Positions 21,714 to 32,200 of a stretch of 64,000 nt of DNA are shown piece after piece. The translations under genes were made by a program, and so were the position numbers. The notes under the pieces are model-generated. The model worked only from the letters and a program-made list of their open reading frames with translations. It was not told where the DNA came from and did no database searches. Origin of the DNA: Earliella scabrosa (Eukaryota; Basidiomycota; Agaricomycetes; Polyporales; Polyporaceae); contig JABYQQ010000001.1 of NCBI GenBank assembly GCA_022605405.1, positions 992,001 to 1,056,000 on the forward strand, written 5' to 3'. The stretch's first letter is position 1. Every line of letters starts with the position of its first letter.

Positions 21714-22270
21714 CCGCACGACTGGACTACTCTTCCTCCCAGCAGCGATCTGGCTCGACGGCTGCAGACCGCTTGGAATTTTGAGCCCAATCAAACGTTA
21801 GCAGCCGCACACCGGGGTTGAACCCAGCGCAAGCTGAGACGGGTTCCGCGATGGGCTAACAAGCTGCATGCAACCGAACATGTATTACGTATGGAAGCTA
21901 GCTGAATGCGTAGCGAAGAATGGGGACTACAAAGACGATGACTAGGGGAACGCAGGGGGGAGCCGCTAGTCCCGGGAGGGCGGCGCGAGGCTATCGTCAA
22001 AGAACGGGGCTCCGCCGCTGCCGGACGGCGCGGCCCGGAGATCTAATCCACCTCCTCGATGGGCCACGGGGGAGTGATGAGCAGCGGCAGCTGGGAGAGC
22101 CAGGGATCAACGTCGGAGACAGTCGCTAACGAAGGCATTGAGTCTTCGCTGTCAGATGTATCTCGGACGGGGTCCCTGTGCGGGTGGCGTTGGAACGAAG
22201 GGCTGATGAACAGCGGACGAGCTGGACGCGGTTGGAGGACAGCCTGGTCACGTCCGGGAAAATGTATTAG
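21714..22270. other. Intergenic, no feature seen
   Basis: GC-rich sequence between the convergent gene at 20604-21713 (+) and the gene ending at 22271 (-). No domain-like reading frame, hairpin terminator or repeat was found. Confidence 0.5.
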
Positions 22271-23818
22271 CTAAGAAGACGGTGCGGATGGACTGCGGGG
22301 AGGAGCCGGCCGACGAACCTGAGGAAGATGATCATGCAACCAACTATTAACGAGAATGGTTTGGTGAAGGATAGTGGACGAATTGGGCGTGCGTAGCACG
22401 AGGGCCATGGCGTTGAGTACTATGGATAGAAAGCGGTCGTATAACGCGTTGTTCAGAGGCTGAGTGTGCGCGAAGAAACAGTAGGCGCTGCAGAGATCCC
22501 GGACTCGACGGGTGTGTGCTGCTGGGGCTCCATATCGAGTCATCATGGGCAAGCAGACGTCGTCGAGCCACGACCTCGACAGCTCCGCGCGCAGAGGGCG
22601 ACGTGAGAGAGGGACCCACAGCTAAAAGCCAGCTTCGGTGTCAGCGCGTGGCAAGGCGACAGCAGGGAAGCAAGGAGAACAACTTCACCTGGAAATCGCT
22701 ATCCTGCCCAATGAAAGTGAGAATGCCGGAGTCTTCTTGCGCCATTCCGCGCGCGAGGCGGGGGCGGGGAGGGTAATCAACGACCGTCATCGCGACGATG
22801 GCTGACATGAGAATGAGAGAGAGTGAAGACGGTGCAATAGGAGATGAGTTACTGAGTACGAGGGAAGGGGACTGACCGGGCAAGACGAACTCCACACGAA
22901 CGGGCGCAGCGAGGGAGCGTACCGGTACGTATGCATTGCGGACGACGGGCCGACCAGGACCAGTCGGGAATAAGGGACGGTGGGCCGGCTAACAATCAAC
23001 CAAGAATCAGACAAGATCGCGCGACAAGCCCGTACTAGTTAATTCGTGCTTACCATAATCAGCAGCAAAGTGGAGGCGAACCGATCCTTCGGTGCGACAA
23101 GGCCGGGTGAGGACTGAGGCTACAGAGGTGAGATGGGTACGTGAATGACGGTCGAAAGAATGACAGGATGGGGCAAAGCATGGAACCCATTGCAAGTCGG
23201 CGGGAATAAACAGGGTGCCCGAAGCTGGCCCTCATGAAGGGAAGTGGCGGGAGCTACGCACCTCACAGGACAAACTGTCCGACGGTCGGACCTCCGTACG
23301 GCGGCCAGGATTAGAGGTTGTCTGGAAATTATTAGGCGAGATCTCGCGTGGGCCTGATCGGACGCTTCAAACCGAAGCAGAGTCGAGAGTGAAGCACGCA
23401 TGATACGCGCGGAAGCAGATTGGCTTGTTCTGTGTGCGCCGCGTGATTGTTGCCAGGCGAAAGGGTATGATCTTTCTGGAACGTCCATCCGCTCGGACGG
23501 TGGCAGCTGGGAATTTCAATAAGTAAGTATGACGCAACAGAGGAATGCACCCTATGGACCTTGCCATGCCGCCTGCATGTGTAGTGATGGGATATCGCCA
23601 CGCGCGCCCAACGTGGTAGGTCTAGAACTTAAAGGAAGACATGGCACAATGACGCTGCGTCCCGCCGGCAGACGTGTTACAGTGGGGACGACGGGATGTC
23701 TGAGAGAGCGCACTAGTGAACAACTAAATAAGTAAGTGGGCTGGAAATATGAGATGGGGCGACGAAAGCTGACCAAAATAGAAAGACTGACAGTGGGTTG
23801 CTGGGGAGCAAGTGCCAA
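22271..23818 (-). CDS. Unrecognised multi-exon protein; 3' four exons well supported
   Basis: Four 3' exons join in phase: 23119-23054, 22988-22877, 22801-22689 and 22621-22271 (stop). They give about 213 residues beginning PQSSPGLVAPKDRFASTLLL and continuing through PVVRNAYVPVRSLAAPV, MAQEDSGILTFIGQDSDFQ and a helical C-terminal half (RDLCSAYCFFAHTQPLNNALYD). The tail is Pro-rich and ends SPSAPSS. Donors (gtaagc, gtcagt, gtgaag) and acceptors (ttag, tcag, ttag) are good. Upstream exons are visible between about 23120 and 23818 (for example FPAATVRADGRSRKIIPF near 23510) but are not resolved; ATG at 23818 is a candidate start. No family is recognised. It is divergently arranged with the gene at 24114, about 300 bp away. 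Confidence 0.5.
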
Positions 23819-24049
23819 GGACGACTGTCTGAGGTCATGAGGGACAGTGTGTGCCCCGAAAGAGGACTGATCGTCCGATGATGTGGATCAGGGAGTAGCG
23901 GCGGAAGAAGTGTAGGCGAGATGGAAGAATGATACTTACTGATCTGAGGTTAGCCGTCGACCGAACCCAATCCGGACTCCCAGGTATCGGGCATTGCCTC
24001 GCGTCGAGGACCGCGCAGTTGTCCGTGGCAGGTGGCCCGCCACCCTTCC

Positions 24050-24087
24050 TTGCTTCCTTCTCGACATCTTGCTTCCTTCTCGACATC
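24050..24087. repeat. Perfect 19-bp direct tandem repeat x2 just upstream of an ATG
   Basis: The unit ttgcttccttctcgacatc is repeated exactly at 24050-24068 and 24069-24087. That is 26 bases before the start codon at 24114, in the 5' leader of the plus-strand gene. The pyrimidine-rich content is typical of fungal core promoters. Confidence 0.9.
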
Positions 24088-24113
24088 TGCCTGCCGCTAC
24101 ACGGAGCTCGGCC

Positions 24114-24939
24114 ATGAGCGACCCAACCTCGACGGAACGAAGCTCGACGGCGACGAGCTCGACGGAAGACGGCCAAACAGGGACCGTTGTGATCAACGAC
24201 AACGAGTGCGAGATACGGGCGCAACCTTGGGTGGACGACCACGTCATACGGTGAGTGTGTTGCCGCGCGCGCCCCGCAAAAGCGGGAACAGGAAGGGAAT
24301 ACTTACGCGTTGGGCAGGAGAATTGAACGATACGTCGGACGCAACTCGCCCATTGAAGGGACGTTTGCGCTCGCGACGTTACCGCTTAACTACTGTGGTT
24401 GGCGGGCTGGGGAACTCTGCTTCGCGGGAAGACCGGCCACGATCACGGCGACGGGTTACGTGGGGGAGCATAAGTTCCATGCCGGTCGAGGGGAAAAGCC
24501 GGAGTTCTGGCTGACACTGGACCTGATGAGGGAGACAGACATCCAAGCCCTGAGCGCGATCCTGCAGAGATGGGCCCCAAACCGTGAGTGAACGCGACGC
24601 ATCTGCTGCACGCCCAGCTAACGCACGTTTATTCCAGAGCCGGTGTCGCGGGTCTTCGAAGCACACAGGAAGATGGAGAACAGGAGGACGGTGAGTGATC
24701 TGAACGCGAACGCAGCTCCGGGGTTGCGCTGACCTCGCTATGGACAGAGCCTCCTGGTGTACGATGCCTTACAACGCATCCAACCCGGCACTGGGCCCCG
24801 GACCGGCTTCACGTTCATTTGGAGCGGGGACATCGTCGTTGTGGAGACGACGCTGGTGAGGGACTTTGATAGGCGGGTCAGCTTTCGCGTGAACTGCGTT
24901 CACATTATCGCCAAAGCTCCTGCGGATGACGCCCTGTAG
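24114..24939 (+). CDS. Unrecognised four-exon protein of 215 residues
   Basis: Exons 24114-24250, 24318-24583, 24638-24690 and 24748-24939 all have GTGAGT-type donors and CAG acceptors and stay in phase. The protein has a Ser/Thr-rich N-terminus (STERSSTATSSTEDG), then beta-rich segments (GTVVINDNECEIRA, GTFALATLPLNYCGW, PATITATGYVGEHKFHAG), a helix (MRETDIQALSAILQRW) and a C-terminal beta pair (GFTFIWSGDIVVVET, RVSFRVNCVHIIAKA). The strand-rich layout would suit a small barrel or jelly-roll, but this is only inferred. No known family is recognised. It faces the minus-strand gene ending upstream at about 23818, with which it may share a bidirectional promoter. Confidence 0.65.
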
Positions 24940-25382
24940 ACATGCGTAGACGGAATCCCATGTTATCAGCAGTCGTACGACGTCCGTTGTCTCGTCCACG
25001 TCCAGCACCTTGCCTGAACAAGGACTTGGAGGCGGAGGTAAACGTTTGGGGGCCCCGGCGATGAGCGTGAGCGATGTAAGGGACGCCGATTTGAAGGAGC
25101 GGGAGCGGGCCAGACTATAGTAGGGCATACCGCAACGTAACTGCAGGGATTTCGCTGGAAGCAAGGCACGTGAAGTGCGTCAGACAGCTTGAGAGAGGGG
25201 ACATGCGGAGCACACATGTTGATAGATGGGAGATAATCTGAACACCTAACATAGTATGTACATCCCAGGACGGCCAGCCGCGGCCTGAGGGCGACGCCTG
25301 ATCCCGCCTGAATATAGGTAACGGAGGAGATGGGCGACGCACCTGTGCAGTCCCTGCTGGTATAGCTCCGACCTCATTCTCC

Positions 25383-26560
25383 ATGCCTCTAGTGTTCCCC
25401 ACCCCGACTGCCCCACCCAACGCGATCCTTCCTCCTCCGGGCTCTGGGATGGAGCTGCCCGAACGTAACGTCTCCATGGCGGACCTTCTAAGCCAGAACG
25501 ACCTGCCCCCGGTGGATGAGACCCTCCCAATCCATCCGGTGAGAGCGTTTCCGTGGTCCGACCGGGAGCCCGAAGGAGACATCGCCGAGCTGCGCTTGCG
25601 TGCGGTACCGGATATGGAGACCTTGCTAGCTACCCGAAGGGCCTTGTCCCAAGCCGACCGCTCGGTCGTGCGTTCCTTCCTGGATGTTCGCAACGGGCGG
25701 AACATCCCCACACCCCTCTGGATGATCAAGTACTGGATCGGGCAGAGGAGGGCAGTAGAGATGCGAGCGGTGGGTCAGCGGAAGATGGACTGGTTACGGG
25801 GCCGACTGGACGTGGCCGGACCAGACAGCAGGCTAGGGCGGGCGGCGGAGGAGGCGCTGCGGTCGCTGCGCGCGCTGCCGGGAGACGACCGGATGCTCTC
25901 GAACGGGCTGTGCTCGGCGGCAGAAGTGCTCTCCATCCTCGGCGAAAAGTACTTGTGGCGGGGGACAGTTGAAGCCATGGTGGATCGCCTACGCCAACGC
26001 CTGACCCAGTCGCCTGACCTCGAGCGTCGTTTCGTGGTCTGTCCTCTAAGCACGCACGATCTACTATATATCGGTCACCGTCGGCGGGACAGGCTGACGC
26101 TCTACGCACCGCTTCACGATTTGGTCGCACGCATGAAGGACCCTCAGTCGGGATTGGAGGCGGTCTTCCTGCCCTGGCTGACCCCAGACGAACCGCGCCG
26201 CTGGGTACTCTTCGCGCTTGACGTGAAGCGGCAGACCATTCGGTACGGGGATTGCCTTGGAGAACGGCCTGCGGAAGAAGATATGGTTGCGATTGAGCAT
26301 TGGTTGTGGGGCGAAGAATTAGGGTGGTGGGCGTTGGGGGACGACTTACCGTGCGCGGGGCCGGACGAAGGAATCTCCTGTGGGGTCTTGACGATGAACG
26401 CCATCAAACATGCAATTTTCCAGGAGGACCTCGCCACCAACGAGACTCGAGATGCGATCTGCATTGAGGAGTACTTGGCCGTTGTAGGTCTGGAAGAGGT
26501 AAGTGCGCGGGCAGAACACAGACTGTGGGGATGCAATCTTATGAACTCAAACGTCAGTGA
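25383..26560 (+). CDS. Ulp1-like (C48) protease-fold protein with substituted catalytic histidine
   Basis: ATG 25383; exon 1 runs to 26498, and a gtaagt donor with a cag acceptor at 26557 puts a TGA immediately after the splice (372 aa). Without splicing the frame would run on to 26720 as low-complexity Gly/Arg-rich sequence. Residues ~185-345 resemble a C48 fold: LCSAAEVLSILGEKYLW, WVLFALDVKRQTIRYGDCLG (Asp ~289) and DEGISCGVLTMNAIKH (Cys ~333). Active Ulp1 enzymes have His-Trp at the start of the WVLFALD strand; here the residues are Arg-Arg-Trp (~272-274). The Gln of the oxyanion region is also not evident. It is therefore probably a non-catalytic or altered relative. Homologous domains occur twice in the transposon gene at 3384-10995, so it may be a transposon-derived remnant or a domesticated gene. 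Confidence 0.7.
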
Positions 26561-28066
26561 ACAGCGAGGGCGAGGCGGCGGAGGGGAGAGGCGTCGAGTA
26601 CTAGAGTGGTCGCTGAGTAGCGGACTGGTCGCTCAAGGCCTCAACCAAGGGCAAACGAGGCGGGGCCGGGTCAACGGGCAGCCAGGTGCAGAGGCGTGGG
26701 GGCAGTCGGGACGAGGTTGAGAAAAGATGATGTATTGTTGTGATCGCGGTACAATGGGAGATTGTGAAGAACTGGACGCGGACGCTGCCAGAGCGTACGA
26801 TGTGGAAGACGGAAGAGAGGGCGGAAGGAAGCAAGCGTACCTAGAGAGTGAACCCCATGCCTAGCGCCCTGGACAGACTGTATGATATTGTGGAGGGCTG
26901 GCTCAGGAGCGACGTGGCCGAGTTCGGTCTACGGAGAGGATTAGGTACATAGATAGCAAGGACGAAGGGAAGACGAAGGGGTAAGCTGGAATGGAGGCGT
27001 GGGAGACGCGAAAGCCTGAGGGGAAGCTCACGTGGCAGGCGAATACGGCGTCTGTATATGGACTGCGGGCATGAGCTGTTTACTAGGCTGCGCCTGCATT
27101 CCAGCGGGCAGGGGGGCCGATGAACAATTTTCTGAGAATCTGTGGAGCAGTGTGCACATGAGCGAACTTTCAGAATGGGAAAATACGCAAGGGAAGAGGA
27201 GCTGTAAAACGGCGGACAGAATTTTGTTGGGCAGAGGGACTAGAAAGCGCTGGGAGCAGGCTGAGATCTGTTTTGATGGCGGGCGCATATCGGGAAATGA
27301 GCAAACATAATTAGATCACACTGCGAACATATAATGTGGAGATGACGTACTAATAGGCAAGCTCGGGAAAGGACAGGAGATGTACATAGGAAAGGACTGA
27401 ATTGGGCAACGGGGTGGGGACATGAACGCAGGTAAACGCGTGACTGAATGAGTAGCCAGTAGTTGACTGAAGTCGATTAGAGTATAGACAGAAAGCGCAC
27501 ATAAGCAGGACCGCAGACTGATGATATGGGAGACACAATCGGATGTAGGGGGGGAACTGAATTCAAGGTGAACAGGTACACAAAGTGGCACGTGCAAGGA
27601 TAGTTACAGCTCCCTTCATCGGACTATATTCACGGGCCGTGGGACCGAATCCTTTTCCCCTCGGACAATAATGCCCCTTGCATTTGGTTCAGAATCACGT
27701 TGCCTCCGAGGGCGCTTGAGTCGAACGGCAGATGCCGACCAAATGACGTCGATCCGATCAGCTTTATAGACGCTCACGAAGCCTCCGGAGCATTCAGTAA
27801 GTACGGCACAAGTATCGTGCCTTCATCCTGACAGCATTGGACCCCCACTCACTTTCGCTCTTCAACTTCAACGGGAGTAGATACACACAGGTCAAATGCC
27901 TCAAGCTAAAGTGGACAAGGTTCGCTACTTTCTACTGTCAACATCGCGATTAACCAACCCTTTTGCCGTCCCGAGCATCTCAACAGCGATGAAGCCGGGT
28001 GAGACTCGGACAAAGTCCCCTGACATGAATGCGTAGACTCAACTAAGTGTCCCAACGTGCAGTATC
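26561..28066. other. Intergenic boundary region, no gene assigned
   Basis: AT content rises here relative to the left part and there are no domain-like frames. Possible 5' exon(s) of the next plus-strand gene lie around 27897-27996, including a short ATG frame at about 27897 followed by a donor-like gttcgc. I could not connect them in phase. The region marks the passage from the repeat-rich block to the conserved gene block. Confidence 0.45.
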
Positions 28067-28743
28067 ATGGCCGCGGTGGCCGCACAGATGCAATGTAAGC
28101 GCATATACCCAGCAAATATGCTCCCAGAGGACTGAACTTGTACGCTTATAGCTTCATGGGAGAAGAAACGGAAGGAGAAAGAGACTAGGTTCCTCCACAA
28201 TGCCAAAGAAGAATTAGATAGATGCGTGAGTGTCATATCTCTAGTACTCACTCGATGCATTCACGAGAACACGAGGACGCAGATATCCTCAAGACTGGAA
28301 GAGTACACGGCGGCTGTTGCAGACCTGTGAGTCTCCTCCACTAGATCCAGAAGGATACTTATCTTGGTCTCGTGCAGAAATGTAGCATACGAGAAGTTTG
28401 TCATTGAGTATGCCCAAGTCGAAGACGAGATTCGCAAACTTTGGTTACAATTGCTACGAGAGCAGCAGATGCTGTTGGTATGTGCAGAATTTGTCCGTTC
28501 ATTGATCGTGCAGCTAACTACATCGGGTGTAGTCTCTCTCGGAGAAGAAGCAGACAGCCGCAATTGAGACCGACGGGGAAAGGGAGAAGGGCCAGGTGAA
28601 GGGCATGGCGATCGCGAAGAAGGCCGTGGAAGGTGCGTAAACTTGTGCACGAGGTCTCTCTATCCCCTCACGGAAGCGATATTGGGTAGAATTTGGCGCT
28701 TTGATTGCGTCTATGGAACGTAGCTGCTGAAGATGATCAGTGA
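28067..28743 (+). CDS. Small coiled-coil protein, six exons (126 aa from the first in-phase ATG)
   Basis: Exons 28067-28094, 28152-28225, 28268-28326, 28378-28477, 28533-28632 and 28724-28743 join in phase, with typical donors (gtaagc, gtgagt, gtgagt, gtatgt, gtgcgt). The protein is almost wholly helical and charged: SSWEKKRKEKETRFLHNAKE, then RLEEYTAAVADLNVAYEKF, AQVEDEIRKLWLQLLREQQ and EKKQTAAIETDGEREKGQ. The heptad pattern predicts a coiled coil. The acceptor before 28268 is CGAG, not CAG. An upstream coding exon is possible because the frame stays open before ATG 28067. It resembles short coiled-coil proteins of unknown function seen across Agaricomycetes and is the first gene of the conserved block. 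Confidence 0.7.
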
Positions 28744-29249
28744 ATCGCGAGCGGTCGGTATACAGTGTACTTATACATACGTAGTCGGGCTATGGAGGCC
28801 CATACGCACGCATCCTCGCCATCTTCACTGTCGTTGGCCGATCTTATAGAGCGTCAGGTATTCACAGCAAATGAGTGTACTTACGCTTACGCGAGGTTCT
28901 CGAAGCCATCGTTCTCGAGATCGAGAAGTGCAGATGGACGAAAGAGAGTCGAGCCAAGGGAGGTTCGGGAAGCGCCGGAAGGTACGTAAGGCGATCGCCG
29001 GAAAGCGCCTGCTTGCGGGCATGACGGTGCTTCTCGCTCTGTCCTCGTGCGCGTCGACCACGACGACGACCTCGATGCTCCTTCTGCCCGCCTCTTTCTT
29101 GTTCTGAACCACGTCGCCCTCTCGCCCGTCTCTTCCCTCTCTTCCCTGGCCAATCGTCGCCAGACAGCAGTCACACGAGCTCTCTCCCCGACGTGAGTCT
29201 CCATCGCATACATCTCGTCGCTTGACTGACCTCGGCAAAGAACCGCTGG
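28744..29249 (+). other. 5' leader of TSC2, with possible additional coding exons
   Basis: A plus-strand stretch from ATG 28792 reads MEAHTHASSPSSLSLADLIE, splices (gtattc...gag) into VLEAIVLEIEKCRWTKESR, and could be spliced onward through the short exon before the gtgagt donor near 29188 into the TSC2 frame, with compatible phase. Either this is an N-terminal extension of TSC2, or a tiny separate gene only 48 bp after its neighbour, or a spliced 5' UTR. The intron from about 29190 to the caaag acceptor at 29240 is convincing in all cases. Confidence 0.4.
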
Positions 29250-32200
29250 ATGCCTTCGCAGAATGACGACGTACATAGGCCCACAAGACAGAGAGCAAAC
29301 ACAAGCGCATTCACGTTCGGTGCATGGCGTCGGGGCAGAGCAGAGAATGTCCCGACGCCTGCCCCGCCCGCCGTTTCCCCTCCTCTCCAGTGGGAAGCCT
29401 TGATCGAGGCGCTCACACCTCCCGCCGTCCCTTCCCTCAGCTATGCCAAATCCCTGGCCAGTGCTCTCGGTTCCATTGGTGCGCATGCGCCTCCTCCCCG
29501 TCTTGCAATCCTCCAGCCCATCCTTGCCACTCTCTGCTCGCCCGACTCTCCTACACCTTTGCAGACCGCCGGCTACGACATTCTCGCAGCGTATCTCGAG
29601 GGTTATGGTTCGTACATGGTTTCCACCGCCGATCGCCTCTCTTGTCTCTCTCTATTCGTGGACGCACCCTGGTCCCAAGACCTGTGGGAGGCCCGCTCAA
29701 GAGCGCTCAATGCCCTCATCGACTCGGAGTCCCAAACACTCGGTCTGGAGACCGATATACTGCGGAAGCTCGAGAGTTGGATAGAGCGCGCGTTTGAAGC
29801 ATATGCGCTCACGCCCACCACCTCACACGAGGACAAGCTGGAGCGCCAGCGTAGCGTCGAGTCTCTCACCGCCCTTCTCATCAGACTCATCCGGAAACCC
29901 GAGTTCGTCTCGCGGTTGACTGATCACGATACTTCCGGGGTGTTGCACCTATGGGAGGAATTGTTGGACAAGGCGCTCTCGTTGCCTCCTGACGTGATGC
30001 TTTCCCCTCCAAGCTCGCCTCATATTGAGCCTCAAACGTCGAAAACCGTTTCGCCGCCTAAGCTCCCTCCAGCGCACAGGCGGCACCACTCATCCACATC
30101 ACTGCCCAAGCTATCCCCTCTAAAGCAACCCGCTGACATTATCGTTGATGCATATCTGACCTATCTCACTGAACGTCTCGTTGCCATCGGGCCCAGGTAC
30201 CTGGAGTCAATATTACCGTTGCTATTCCGAGCATTGAACTTCTATGCCATCAACGTCCTTCCCCGCATATCCATACAGCCCAGCACAGCTCCCCAGCACT
30301 CGCTGGAGCAGCGCATTTCGGATTTCCTGAGCAAAGTCGTCGCCGGACCTTATGGCAACCAATGCAAGATCCTGCTCAAAAGACACTTCTTTCCCTCCTC
30401 CAACACAGACTCCCGGGTGTCCATTCAAACATCCGCTGGTGCCCTGCGCACGTTCCGACTCTCAGTGAGGCGCGTGCTTGAAGGCCGTCTCGCTCGTGGG
30501 TACATTGCGCGGGCATCTTCGGTGGATTACTCACAAGCCAATGCGCCCACTCAACTAGCACTGGAGCGTGGCCTCATGGAACGCGCCTGGGCCAAGGACG
30601 AGAGCGCAGGATGGGACATAGTCCGCTTCGCGAATGTCCTCGCCCGGGCGGCACAAGCGTGGATCGACGAAGAGCTTTCATTCAACCCGTTAGAAACCTC
30701 GTCAAGCAAAGAGACCGTGTTGCTCGAGATTGCAGGTATCGTCAAAGACGTCATACAAGCCATCGACGAACGCGGCGAGGGCGAAGAGGTTGATGACGAG
30801 GAAATCGAGGCGGTCGGGAGGATCATGCGTGAGCTAGTTGTATACGTTCGGTCGCTCAAGTATGTATATTTCGTCGCCTTTACCAATGGCAAGCCAGTTG
30901 ACCGTCCGTTAAAGGACGCCCGACGGCGGTCTTGTGCCCATTTTGCTCAATCGTCCCGAGACATCATCGTCTCCGTTTCTCATCACCATCGCAGCAATCC
31001 TCTCGCAAGACCTCAAGACGACCCCGCTATTTCCCATACTACCTTCCATCGTCCTCTCCGTCGCTAACCACCTTCCTGACCACGACCTCTCTCAACTCCT
31101 CGTCAACATGGCGGATCGTCAATGTCTGTCACCCACGTCATTGTCTTGGCTGGATGACTGGCGCAGTATCCTATCCATGCCAGACCTTTTCGCGTCTGCC
31201 CGATCAACTACGAGGCAGTTCGCGATGGACCATCTCCAGTCTGTCTGGGAGTTCGTGAAGGACATTCCCGCATACAGGAAGCCTCTCGCGAGCTTGGTTT
31301 TTGATCTGTGGGCACAGCACACGGGCGACGACCTCGAGGACGCCTCGGCCCTCGTTGTATGGAATCTGCTTGCGGACGAGGCCGTATTGCGTCTGGTAGA
31401 GAGGCACACAGACAGCCAGAGCACGGAGGATTGCCAGAGTCAGGAAGTCTTCTGCGAAGAGATCCTCAACTTCTTACTGAACACCTCGCACGAGCAACGG
31501 CTGGATGACGATGATGACGCGGCGTCGGTGTTGACGGTCGAGTCTGCTTCCCCGTCTCCCCCTGCCCCTCCAACGAACACAGCTACGACCTCCCCCATCT
31601 TGTCTCGGATGACGTCCGAGTATCCTCCCTCCCAAAAGGATACATTGCCTTCCGTCATGTCCCTCATATCTTCGTTCACCTCGGGCATGCCGCGATCCCA
31701 GTCCAAAACTCGGCGCGCTACCAACGACATGCCCATCCCCGTCGAACTCTCGTCACCTGTCCTCGCAGCAGTCGACGTCTCGCCCACTACGCCCCGTTCT
31801 GTTGGCGCAGTCATTGCACTTGTGTCCGTCTTCAGCCAACTCGTGTTCACCCCGCTTGCAGTGTCACAATTCAGCCTATGGCACGCGAGGCGCGTCTTCC
31901 AGCGTCTCGTCGATCTCATATCCGACGCTGGTTGCGTGCGCGCGCGATTAACGGTGCTGCAGTTCCTGATGCGCCTCCGCGTCGACCGTGACCACAGGTT
32001 GTACTTCTCGAAGGACGAGTATGACAAGGACGGGCATATTGCGTCGCTCGCCGCATTGATCCACCGGGCAGAGGCAAACTCAAGCACTGTCGAGGACCTA
32101 TTGCGGGACGAGGAGGCCCGGCGAGCTCGGGCACAGCGACCACAAGAGAGGGATGGGCGGCGGGCGTCGAGGGGACGGGGTCAACCACGCATGGATGCGA

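Noticed and set aside
28825..29486. Minus-strand frames antisense to the TSC2 5' region
   Set aside because: Arg/Ser-rich, no start context or domains, and the opposite strand carries a coherent spliced gene.
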